Source: Desulfobotulus pelophilus
Lineage (GTDB): Bacteria; Desulfobacterota; Desulfobacteria; Desulfobacterales; ASO4-4
Assembly (NCBI RefSeq): GCF_026155325.1
Contig: NZ_JAPFPW010000004.1
Coordinates: forward strand, 62,001 to 126,000
Length of the DNA: 64,000 bases
Reading direction: 5' to 3'
The notes under the pieces are model-generated. The model worked only from the letters and a program-made list of their open reading frames with translations. It searched no databases and was not told the origin of the DNA. Of this stretch, positions 35,371 through 43,507 are shown piece by piece. Numbering within the stretch: position 1 is the stretch's first letter; the number at the start of each line of letters is the position of its first letter. A program made the position numbers and the translations under genes.

Positions 35371-36378
35371 TTAAAAATTCAGGGCGGTTGACGTCCTTCC
35401 TATGGTTTCCCTCACCTTCACCTCGGTTTCCACAAGACTTAGGCCAAAGCCCCTGCTGAAACAGCTGGCCACATCCCTGCGAAGGCTGTTGGATACAAGA
35501 TCCCTGTCAAAGTCCATACGATCCTTTTCAAACAAAAGAACAACGGTGGAACTGCCCGGATAAAACAGGCTTTTGGGCCATCCCTTATGGATGAACATGC
35601 CCGGAAGAAGATCTGTGGGATGATCGTAAGCCTTTTGGCTGCAGGCCTGACGGATGCCACCGATCATGAGGGCTACCACTTCGGCCATGGCCACAAGACC
35701 CAGCCCGCTGCCACCGGGGACATCGGTGTTGATGAGGGTAATGAGCCGGCGGTTCCGGGAAAAGGGACTGACCTCCCGAACCACGGCATCGGGATGGCAG
35801 GCATGGCAACGCCCGTCCGTCATGAAAATTTCTTCCACTCGCCCGCTGACCGGTACATGGTTGTAATGATATTTATCCGGCGTGAGGCGGAATACGGCGG
35901 CCTTCCCGTCCAAAAAAACAGCATGCCATGGCCGGTTTCCGCAAAGCTCCGGTAAGTCAAAAAATTTACCCTTCACGGGAATCAGGGCCGATGGAGAAAG
36001 ATCCAGAGGCAGCATGCGGCTGTCGGAAGGCGACACAATGGCTAAAGGATCTTCGGTCATGGGCCTGTATCTTTCATAGAGAATCTTTCTTTCAAAAAGT
36101 GTTCTGGGGCTACAGAGGGAGGTCGGTTCCAGACATTCTTCCATGTTTATTTTAAGCTCCCGGATCATCTGTCCAAGCCTTTTTGACGATGAAAAGGGAA
36201 GGTCATAGTTCACGGCCCCCAGAATGCGGCTTGCCACAGGGGAGGTGAAGGCAGAAAAGAGCCACGGGGCATTTTCCCTGACTTCATGGTAGAGAAAACG
36301 CACCAGAGGATCGGCAAAGAATGTTTCCTTTATTTTCTTTCCCGTATGGCGTTCCAGATAGTGGTGGGAAAAACTCAT
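35371..36378 (-). CDS. phosphatidylserine decarboxylase-like protein
   Basis: 335 aa. PSD makes phosphatidylethanolamine through a pyruvoyl group formed by self-cleavage. Family motifs: VSPSDSRML (D119), LTPDKYHYNHVPVSG (about 165-179, catalytic His), and the self-cleavage site PGSSTVVLLF with GSS at 275-277; canonical enzymes read LGST, and Ser is retained. Length and order fit the PSD-A/PSD-B family. It overlaps the 813-aa gene by four bases (ATGA), so both are tightly coupled. It may act on serine-containing lipids or on a different head group. Confidence 0.85.
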   Translation of the reverse strand: MSFSHHYLERHTGKKIKETFFADPLVRFLYHEVRENAPWLFSAFTSPVASRILGAVNYDLPFSSSKRLGQMIRELKINMEECLEPTSLCSPRTLFERKILYERYRPMTEDPLAIVSPSDSRMLPLDLSPSALIPVKGKFFDLPELCGNRPWHAVFLDGKAAVFRLTPDKYHYNHVPVSGRVEEIFMTDGRCHACHPDAVVREVSPFSRNRRLITLINTDVPGGSGLGLVAMAEVVALMIGGIRQACSQKAYDHPTDLLPGMFIHKGWPKSLFYPGSSTVVLLFEKDRMDFDRDLVSNSLRRDVASCFSRGFGLSLVETEVKVRETIGRTSTALNF

Positions 36379-38816
36379 GGAGAAGCCTCAAAGTGTTTTT
36401 TGTCGTTGTATGTGGAAAGAATGAGGAGCTGAATCAGGGACAGCCTCTCTCCGGATGTAAAAAGACTTATGCCCTGCCTGCGGTTCAGGGAAGTAATGAT
36501 GCCGGAAATGCTCCCTTTACGGGTGATGGAGGCCAGAGCATCCTTTGAGGCGGCATCCCTGAACAAGGCCCAGTTTTCAAGGCGGGACAGATCTTCTGCA
36601 AAATATCGGACAGCTTCACGGATATGGGCCTCTTTCAGCCGGGTGCGGTAACAGGTTTCCGCAGCACGGTTAAAAACTTCCGCAGGCTGTTTTTCCGGCC
36701 TCTTCCCTCCCGTTTCTTTCTGAATGAGGGTCTGAAGCCTCGCAGAAGCAGAAAATCCCGGATGGACAAGGCGCATGCGGAGATCTTCCATCAGATCGGC
36801 TGCACCATGGGCCTCGATCAGGGCGGCCCCGTCCTGCATGATTTTTTCATGGAAGGCCGTCATCAGCGATGTAACGGGTATCCGGAGATAGCCGGGATAG
36901 CGGCGGCTCATGCGGGTTCCTTGGATGAGGGGAAAAAGATCCTTAAGAAAAAGATTGGGCGTATCGGAACGGAAATACACCGTGGGCAGCCCTATGGCCG
37001 CAGCAAACATCACTTGCCTTCGTTCGCTTTCCACAAAGGGAGTATCCGGAATGTCCGCATGACCATACCTGCCGGAAAGAAGGTATTGAAAACCCAGAGC
37101 CGTGATCAGGGTCTGCAGCCGTGCCGCTTTGCCCATGTCATGGCCGATGGAGGGGAAGGTACTGTACAGGCGGCCTTCAAATCCGGAAAAACCCATTTTG
37201 TGAAAGGGTCTGATGCGGTAGGGAAGGTACATGGACATGCGCGGATCAAAGGCCCCGGAATCTCCAAGATCCTTCAGCAGAAGTTCCTGATTGCCGGGGC
37301 TTCCGTCCAGCGCAGGAGAACTGGGCGTACTGAGCAGGGCCACGGGATAATCCAAAAGCCTGAAATCCGGCACAAGATCTCCCTTGAAACGGAATAGTCT
37401 GCGTATATTTTTGTCCAGCCATGGTGGTCCGAAGGGTGTAAGGGATCTGCCTGCAATATGATTTTTGGCCTTTTTCTTCCAGCGCCGCCAGATCATGCGC
37501 AGGTGGGTGAAATCCAGCTCATGGGGCAGAAAGCCCAGAACCTGCTCGGGATGAAAATCTTCAAACTCCAGGCGGTAGGGCGTTGCGGAATAGGTCCCTA
37601 CGAAAAGGGGCAGAAAATGTTCTGTTATTTTGGTGATGAAATCACCCATCCATTTTTCATCCCTTTGGCCAAGGGCTGTGGTGGGATTGGCCATGAGCCG
37701 GGTGAGCCTGCGGCTGCCGATGGAAATGTGGGTACCGTTGTTGGCAAGGCAGATGTTGGAGGTATTGGGCAGAACCACAAGATTTCTTGTAATGATGCCG
37801 CATTCCTTCAGCTTTTTAACGGCATTGAGCTGACTGCGGGAAAGCACCTCATGGCAGAGTCCCATATAGCGTTTTTTGGATTCGCCCTGATCCCAGCCCG
37901 AAAGGCAGGGATTCATGAAGAGTTCCCGGTAAAAACCATCGGAAATCATATCATTCAGGGCTTTCTGCCTTAAGGGCGGATGGGAGGCAAAATACAAGGC
38001 CGCTTTCTGCCCAGTCTCCAGAAGTCCGAGGGTCTCATTGGCATGCTCCAGCAGAAGCTGGCAGAGAAGAAATCGTTTCAGGGTTTCTCCCGTAAGGGCA
38101 TCTGCCGCACCCTTGCCAGAAGAGATGTGGACAGGGTGAAAGGAAAGGACTTCCGGTGAGGTGTTGTCGCTGACAAAATGATCCATCATTCTGCTGGCCG
38201 TAACCTTCAGGATGGGATGCATGTTCGGTGACCTGCCGATGATATCTGCCAGGGACAGCTTGAGCAGATAGCTGACGGGAACTCTTATCCATGTTTCTTG
38301 GTTATGGATGAAGACAAACTGGTGGGCGTCGCTGCGCAGGGGGCTGTCGCTTTTTTTCTTGTCTGCCCGCAGATCCGTATGAAAAAGGTGCAGGGCATAG
38401 GCAGAAAGTCTGTTTTCAGGGAAGCGGACCCAGGAGTTTTCCCATATGCTGTTTCCGGTATCCCTAACAAGGTTTGTTATGGCTTCGGCCTGCTCCGGTT
38501 CCACGTCTCCGGAAAGGCTTCTTTTCAAAATGTTCTGATAAAAATTGGATTCCCGGATCATGCAGGCCAGGTCCACGTCTTCGGCCCTTCCTTCCACCAG
38601 AGCCTGAAACTCATTTTCCACTCCGCAGGTGGTATCTCCCGCACCAAATGGCTGAAACGTAATAAGATTTTCCTTGCCTGATGGGATTTCAAGGCGCTGG
38701 AGGAGTTCGTCGGTAGAAGGGGATCTGGCTATATTTTCCATCAAACGGTCTGTGGGATGGGTAAGGCAGGACAAGGGGTACCTCCGCTGTAATAAGGTAA
38801 GGTCTGTTGTTACCAT
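36375..38816 (-). CDS. 813-aa protein of unknown function, possible carboxylate-amine ligase-like fold
   Basis: 813 aa, cytosolic by composition (no TM or signal). Three short features recall the glutamate-cysteine ligase/GCS2 superfamily: GVENEF (65-70), FEGRLYS (546-552) followed by a helix with leucines, and ESERRQVMFAAAIGLP (596-611). Similarity is weak and based on reading, so ligase function is a hypothesis only. Other notable stretches are NTSNICLANNGTHISIGS (351-368) and YLPYRIRPFHKMGF. It precedes and overlaps the PSD-like gene in a three-gene operon. The start lacks a clear SD; a downstream ATG at residue 26 is possible. Confidence 0.7.
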   Translation of the reverse strand: MVTTDLTLLQRRYPLSCLTHPTDRLMENIARSPSTDELLQRLEIPSGKENLITFQPFGAGDTTCGVENEFQALVEGRAEDVDLACMIRESNFYQNILKRSLSGDVEPEQAEAITNLVRDTGNSIWENSWVRFPENRLSAYALHLFHTDLRADKKKSDSPLRSDAHQFVFIHNQETWIRVPVSYLLKLSLADIIGRSPNMHPILKVTASRMMDHFVSDNTSPEVLSFHPVHISSGKGAADALTGETLKRFLLCQLLLEHANETLGLLETGQKAALYFASHPPLRQKALNDMISDGFYRELFMNPCLSGWDQGESKKRYMGLCHEVLSRSQLNAVKKLKECGIITRNLVVLPNTSNICLANNGTHISIGSRRLTRLMANPTTALGQRDEKWMGDFITKITEHFLPLFVGTYSATPYRLEFEDFHPEQVLGFLPHELDFTHLRMIWRRWKKKAKNHIAGRSLTPFGPPWLDKNIRRLFRFKGDLVPDFRLLDYPVALLSTPSSPALDGSPGNQELLLKDLGDSGAFDPRMSMYLPYRIRPFHKMGFSGFEGRLYSTFPSIGHDMGKAARLQTLITALGFQYLLSGRYGHADIPDTPFVESERRQVMFAAAIGLPTVYFRSDTPNLFLKDLFPLIQGTRMSRRYPGYLRIPVTSLMTAFHEKIMQDGAALIEAHGAADLMEDLRMRLVHPGFSASARLQTLIQKETGGKRPEKQPAEVFNRAAETCYRTRLKEAHIREAVRYFAEDLSRLENWALFRDAASKDALASITRKGSISGIITSLNRRQGISLFTSGERLSLIQLLILSTYNDKKHFEASP

Positions 38817-39136
38817 CCTTTTTTATAGCCATGCATGATTGGTTTTATGTGAAGCTTTGATGGGTTTCTGGTTATGCGGTTTTTCATTGGATGGAGAGAT
38901 GGCAGCCTGCCTCCTCAGGTATGGAGTTTGCGGTTGCACACCTCCGAAATGCCTGTTATGGTTGGACTAACCTGAATTAAAGCAGAGTGGATATTTTCTG
39001 GCGGTTTTTGATTTTCCGGTCACAGGGCTGAAGAAATCCCCGTGATACGGATCAGAAAGGGTCTGTGGAGTATCCGGACAATGAGCGTACAGTGATCAGA
39101 AAAGTTTTTTGTACTCCATATGCAGGGAGAGGGCTG
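38817..39136. other. 320-base divergent intergenic region
   Basis: Between the 813-aa gene (minus) and a secreted-protein gene (plus). It must contain both promoters. The frame of the plus gene is open from 39065 but without an SD until 39137. No repeat or RNA structure is evident. Confidence 0.35.
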
Positions 39137-39538
39137 ATGAAACGAAAACGGCTGTTCTTTGTTATGGCTTTTTGGTTTTTCCTGAGCGTTCAGACAGTAT
39201 CAGCGGATTATTTTTCAGGAGACCGTATTCTGGAACTGAGGAATATGACGGGGCAGCGCATTGATATTACAAAGTCCAGAAATCAGCAGTTTCAACAGCA
39301 GCAAGTGCAGTGGCATACCCTAAGCCCGGGTCAAGTCTCCCAGTCCAATGTGCTGCAGGGCTCCTATCTCCACATCCGTCGGCACCTTGATGATGATGCC
39401 AGTGGCCGGTATCAGTCTTTTCGTTTGGGGCATCATGCCGATTTCCGCTGGTTCTGGCTGGTAAAAGGACAAAAGGCTGGAAATTTCATGCTGGATGCGG
39501 ATTATGAACGGGCCAGGGGACGGGATGCTTCCCGGTAA
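39137..39538 (+). CDS. small secreted protein, unrecognised
   Basis: 133 aa from the ATG at 39137, with GGGAGAGGG four bases upstream. It has a signal peptide (KRKRLFFVMAFWFFLSVQT then VSA before DYFSG). The mature part (about 110 aa) is polar with a QQFQQQQ tract near residue 50 and no Cys. I do not recognise a family. It is the first of three small exported-protein genes in a row (39137-40721). Confidence 0.7.
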   Translation: MKRKRLFFVMAFWFFLSVQTVSADYFSGDRILELRNMTGQRIDITKSRNQQFQQQQVQWHTLSPGQVSQSNVLQGSYLHIRRHLDDDASGRYQSFRLGHHADFRWFWLVKGQKAGNFMLDADYERARGRDASR

Positions 39539-39595
39539 AGCGTGATAAGATGCATGGGCCGCGGTGTGCGTAGTACGAACCGCATGGGAGGCAGG

Positions 39596-40216
39596 ATGAA
39601 AAAAAATCCGTCAAGACTGTGTGATTGGGTTTTTCTCATTGTTTGTATGGTTGTACTTCCATCCTGTTCTCCCAAAGCGGTACCCATGGTTGTCAACAGT
39701 GAGGGGCCTTATGCGGTGGGAAACCGGGGGCCGGCGGGAGGATGGATTATTCACGACAAGGGCCATGATTCGGATGGGTGGCGATATCTGGAGGCGGCTG
39801 CTCAGGATCAGACCCCTTTGAGCTGGCGGCATAAAGGGCTGGTACGATGGGGGTGCAGCGGTCAGCCTGTTCCCGGAGCCCGGTATGCGGGCCTGGGCTG
39901 GGGAGGAGTCAATACTCAAGCGATAGTGGATGCCTGCTCAGAGCCTGACATAGCGGCCCGCCTCTGCACAGAATATCGTGGTGGAGACAGGGATGACTGG
40001 TATCTGCCCGCTCTCGATGAGCTGAATATCATCTATATACATCTTTTTCAGCAGGGTATCGGAGGATTGGGCCTTGGTGAATACTGGAGCTCAACGGAAA
40101 CAACCAGAGGTTATGTCTGGTCTCATAACTTCAGCAATGGCAAGCAGCTGTATTCCGGTAAAAATCCGAAATACAGGGTGCGCTGTGTCCGTGCTTTTTC
40201 CGGGAATAAAGAATGA
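39596..40216 (+). CDS. DUF1566-like (Lcl domain) lipoprotein
   Basis: 206 aa from the ATG at 39596 (GGGAGG close upstream). A lipoprotein signal ends in VLPSC. The body has GGWIIHDKGHDSDGWRYLE and the C-terminal wording DDWYLPALDELNIIY, GLGEYWSSTE and RVRCVRAF, typical of DUF1566/Lcl domains, a lectin-like or fibrobacter-type fold found in surface proteins. Role unknown; probably surface exposed. A related gene is at 62120. Confidence 0.8.
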   Translation: MKKNPSRLCDWVFLIVCMVVLPSCSPKAVPMVVNSEGPYAVGNRGPAGGWIIHDKGHDSDGWRYLEAAAQDQTPLSWRHKGLVRWGCSGQPVPGARYAGLGWGGVNTQAIVDACSEPDIAARLCTEYRGGDRDDWYLPALDELNIIYIHLFQQGIGGLGLGEYWSSTETTRGYVWSHNFSNGKQLYSGKNPKYRVRCVRAFSGNKE

Positions 40217-40268
40217 GGAACCGGTCATCCGAAGTCATTGTACCGGCCGGGCAACACAGGGAGATTCC

Positions 40269-40721
40269 ATGAAATCTGCCAAAATTATTTTCACGGTATT
40301 GTGTGGTTTTCTGATCGGTGTTTCTGCGTTGGCAGGGGAATTTAAGATTCACTGTTTTGCCGATCTGGGAGAGTGTGCGTCAAAAATTGAGGGGCTTGTT
40401 TCCGAAAAATTTACCCGTCATTATCCCGCCAGCCATTTCCACATTGTTGTGATCGCTGAATTCCAGCCCTATGGCAGCGGTGGTGGTGTGGGGTATGCAT
40501 TGGCCGGTGTTTCCCCTCTGCTGGAAGATGGAACGACCCAGTTTCCCATCCACCGTTTTGCCACCACCGTACGGATTAATGACAGGGTCATGGGGCCGTA
40601 TGATGTTGCGGAAGAAACGGCAGAAGTGATGCGCCGTTCGGTGGAGCAGATGATGGCTGTCTGTGACCGTTCTCCGGATTGCGCCGTTCACATACCCTAT
40701 CCGGGAACGGACCCCTACTGA
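40269..40721 (+). CDS. small secreted protein with paired cysteines
   Basis: 150 aa from the ATG at 40269 (GGGAG five bases upstream). Signal peptide MKSAKIIFTVLCGFLIGVSALAG cleaves near residue 23. The mature region has four Cys in two spaced groups (IHCFADLGEC and MAVCDRSPDC), suggesting two disulfides. It contains a compact alpha/beta pattern (FHIVVIAEFQPYG, ATTVRINDRVMG). No family recognised. Last of the small exported-protein run, converging on the PHP-glycosyltransferase gene. Confidence 0.7.
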   Translation: MKSAKIIFTVLCGFLIGVSALAGEFKIHCFADLGECASKIEGLVSEKFTRHYPASHFHIVVIAEFQPYGSGGGVGYALAGVSPLLEDGTTQFPIHRFATTVRINDRVMGPYDVAEETAEVMRRSVEQMMAVCDRSPDCAVHIPYPGTDPY

Positions 40722-40748
40722 ACAGAGCAGGTTTTGTTCTTGGTTTGC

Positions 40749-43151
40749 TCATGCTGCGGGCAGTTCTTCTTTTTTTCTGTCCTCCCTTTTTTCTTCCGAA
40801 AAGATGGCTTCCAGTGCATTCTCCCAGGAAAATGTCATCCCCCGTTTACGGGCAGCACGGCGCATGCGGGCATGGGTCAGGGGCTGAATATCCATGCGGC
40901 TCAACAAAGAGGACAGAGCCCTTACCCATGCATCCATGTCTCCGGCAGGAAGCACTTCTCCGGTTTTACCCGGCACCACAATTTCTCTGGGGCCTCCCTT
41001 ATCGGACACCAGGGCAGGAAGGCCACAGGCCTGTGCTTCCAGCACCACCATTCCAAAGGTGTCTGTGGTGCTGGGAAAAAGCAGCAGATCTGCCCCACCG
41101 TAAAGCATTGGCAGTTCTTCCCTTGGAATACGGCCCGTGAATGTAATGGCGGGGTTGGCGGCGGTCTCTTTTTTCAGATGGTCAAGGTCCGGGCCATCCC
41201 CTGCCAGTAGCATATGAACATTGTGTCCCTCTGCCTGCAGGCACCTGTGTATTTCAAGTATTTCATCAATGTTTTTGTCTTTGGAAATCCTTCCCGTATA
41301 GAGAAGGATTCTGGATGCCTCAATGCCATATTGCTGTAAGATTTTTCCGCGGGCTTCTCCGGACGGGGCAAAGAGTTCCGTATCCACGGCTCTGAGAAAA
41401 AGACGCATCCTGGAAGGTTCCAGCCCCCTTTCTGCAAGAATATCCATGTAGACCCTGCTGGGTACAAAGATTTCATCGGCAAAGGAATAAAAGAGGCGCA
41501 CGGCACTGTCAACGGCATTGTAAAGGGATTCGCTGCCTGTAATGGCCTTTGCCTGAGCTGCAAAATCCGTATGGTATACGGCCTTGCAGGGCAGGTTGAG
41601 AAGTCTTGCAAGTAAAAGGCCGAGCATGCCCACCGGACCGGGGGTGGAAATACAGATTTCATCCACCTCAAAGGAGCTCAGTTTTTGGATGGCCGTAAGG
41701 ATAGAGGGTACCCTGATTTCAATGTTTTCGTAGTAAGGCAGGGGGAAACCCAGAAAGGTGCTGAGATCCGTCAGGGTGTCTGGCAGAAAATCGGATGCTG
41801 TTTGAGCCATCCCGGAAGGCAGACTTGTCACAATACGTATGGGAAGCCCTTCTTTCTGCGATTTTTCCGCAATTTCCCGCAGAGTAGCCGCCACCCCGTT
41901 CATTTCATGGAAGGTATCCGTAAACCACAGGATTTTTTTTTCATAGGGTCGGGCTTCAAGGTAGTTTTCCCTGAGTTCTTCCAGAAGCCTGCGGCCATCC
42001 TGCATGTGGCGTAAAGTCATGAAAAAGGGAATGGAAAGAAAGATACCGGGAAGAAGGGAGGAAACGTTATAGATACAGTGATCAACATTGCCCTGACGCA
42101 CATCGTTGACGATGGAAAGGAGAATATGTTTGAAAAAAGTATCAGAAATTTTGGTTATTGTATCATAAATCCCCTCAAGCCACAGGCCGGTATCCGGGTT
42201 TTTCATGTCCAGCACCGGATTTTCGCTCAGGGCGTCAAGGAGCAGGCGGATCTGGCTTTCTTCGTTCCATTCCTTCTCCGGATTTTTGCCATCGTTTTTT
42301 TCCGTGAACGGACGGAGGATGACATCCCCCAGGCGGGACAGGGCAGACCGGTGAAGGGATGTACTTTCTGTCATGGAAAAATCATAGGCAATTTTATACA
42401 GGGCAAAGGCGAGGGACCGGGCATCGTTGTGCTGACCATGGGCGCAGGTCTGACGGGTTTTCAGGGCATCAAGGAAAGCTTCCGGGCTTGCCGCTCCCGC
42501 AAGGGTATAGGCTTTGGCAATGAAAAGGCCGGCATGGTCGTCGGAGCCGCCGGTAAATCCTTTGATCCACGGCTTTTCTCCCATGGGAAGAATGCCGTGT
42601 TTTGTTTTCAGGTTTTCCATCCGTTCCGGAGTCAGGGAACGTAATACGGCGGTCCATGCGGTATTGGATGCCATGCTCCGGGCTCCATTGACACCTTCAA
42701 ACACATTGAAAAGAAGCATCAGTTTTTCAAGCATGTCCAGCGAGAGTTTCCCATTGATAGAGTAGGTGGCGTGGGCCACGGAATGGGCCATATTTCTTTC
42801 CCGGACCAGTTCCCGAAGCTGGTAGATATCCTTTCTGGCCTTCTGTACATCCTTAAAATCCGATTCCGTAAGGCCATAAAGGAGCAGATGGATTTTACAG
42901 CCGTTTTCCGGAAAATAGGTGGTGGATTCCACCCCGGTAAAGGTTTTTGCCGGGTATTGTTCCTTGAGGATGAGGGCTGCATCCATGCAGTTGTGATCCG
43001 TTACCGTGACAAAATCCATGCCCCTTGCCATGGCCTGTTCATAAATGATTTCCGGCCGTGTGTAGGATTCGGAAGCGCCGATGCGTTGAAGAAACCAGTT
43101 GGCAGGGCGTTCGGAATACATGGAGTGGACATGAAGATCGGCTCTGGCCAT
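40749..43151 (-). CDS. PHP-domain and GT4 glycosyltransferase fusion protein
   Basis: 800 aa from the ATG at 43151 (AAGGA six bases upstream); the longer frame to 43418 lacks support. The N-terminal PHP phosphoesterase domain (about 1-240) has DLHVHS (5-10), TVTDHNC and TGGSDDHAG with metal-binding His/Asp. A central linker with several hydrophobic segments (about 240-400) leads to a GT4 glycosyltransferase (about 410-790) showing TGRISKDKN, FTGRIPREELP and DTFGMVVLEAQACGLP with the conserved EX7E. It may build a glycolipid or nucleotide-sugar-derived glycan while hydrolysing a phosphate. Such fusions occur in related bacteria. Confidence 0.87.
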   Translation of the reverse strand: MARADLHVHSMYSERPANWFLQRIGASESYTRPEIIYEQAMARGMDFVTVTDHNCMDAALILKEQYPAKTFTGVESTTYFPENGCKIHLLLYGLTESDFKDVQKARKDIYQLRELVRERNMAHSVAHATYSINGKLSLDMLEKLMLLFNVFEGVNGARSMASNTAWTAVLRSLTPERMENLKTKHGILPMGEKPWIKGFTGGSDDHAGLFIAKAYTLAGAASPEAFLDALKTRQTCAHGQHNDARSLAFALYKIAYDFSMTESTSLHRSALSRLGDVILRPFTEKNDGKNPEKEWNEESQIRLLLDALSENPVLDMKNPDTGLWLEGIYDTITKISDTFFKHILLSIVNDVRQGNVDHCIYNVSSLLPGIFLSIPFFMTLRHMQDGRRLLEELRENYLEARPYEKKILWFTDTFHEMNGVAATLREIAEKSQKEGLPIRIVTSLPSGMAQTASDFLPDTLTDLSTFLGFPLPYYENIEIRVPSILTAIQKLSSFEVDEICISTPGPVGMLGLLLARLLNLPCKAVYHTDFAAQAKAITGSESLYNAVDSAVRLFYSFADEIFVPSRVYMDILAERGLEPSRMRLFLRAVDTELFAPSGEARGKILQQYGIEASRILLYTGRISKDKNIDEILEIHRCLQAEGHNVHMLLAGDGPDLDHLKKETAANPAITFTGRIPREELPMLYGGADLLLFPSTTDTFGMVVLEAQACGLPALVSDKGGPREIVVPGKTGEVLPAGDMDAWVRALSSLLSRMDIQPLTHARMRRAARKRGMTFSWENALEAIFSEEKREDRKKEELPAA

Positions 43152-43507
43152 GATCTTTCCTTTCATGGAGCAAGGGTTGAATTGTTTCCCGGTGTCTTTC
43201 GGAAATGGGGCGCCAGCCCCTATTCCTTGAAAGGGTATAGGGGGCATGTTTGTTCTGTATTGGCGTAGGATGGGGATTCGGTGTGGAGATATGTTGGTTC
43301 TGGCAGGAGTTTTTTTGTTTTGCTTAGGAACGATATTCACAACCATGAAAAGGGTTGACTTGATACTTTGTTTTGGTCCATTTTTATATGGGTTTGATTT
43401 TACAGGTGTATTCACCAATCATTCCAACAAGAGAAAAGGGGTGTATTTTTCAGGCCATGAAGACCTGAAGCGTAGTAAAAGATTTACAATAAAAAAGGAG
43501 TTATCAG
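43152..43507. other. 356-base divergent intergenic region
   Basis: Between the PHP-glycosyltransferase gene and the anchor-U protein gene. TTGACT at 43355-43360 is a possible -35 element but no matching -10 at normal distance follows. A GGGGC/GCCCC repeat near 43208-43221 may form a hairpin. No gene is supported. Confidence 0.35.

Noticed and set aside
35559-35620. Second lipobox or signal in the PSD-like protein
   Set aside because: The hydrophobic stretch is the normal PSD core near the GSS cleavage site; no signal peptide is at the N-terminus.
35781-35815. CxxCH (CHACH) in the PSD-like protein as heme site
   Set aside because: The protein has no export signal, and cytochrome c maturation happens outside the cytoplasm.
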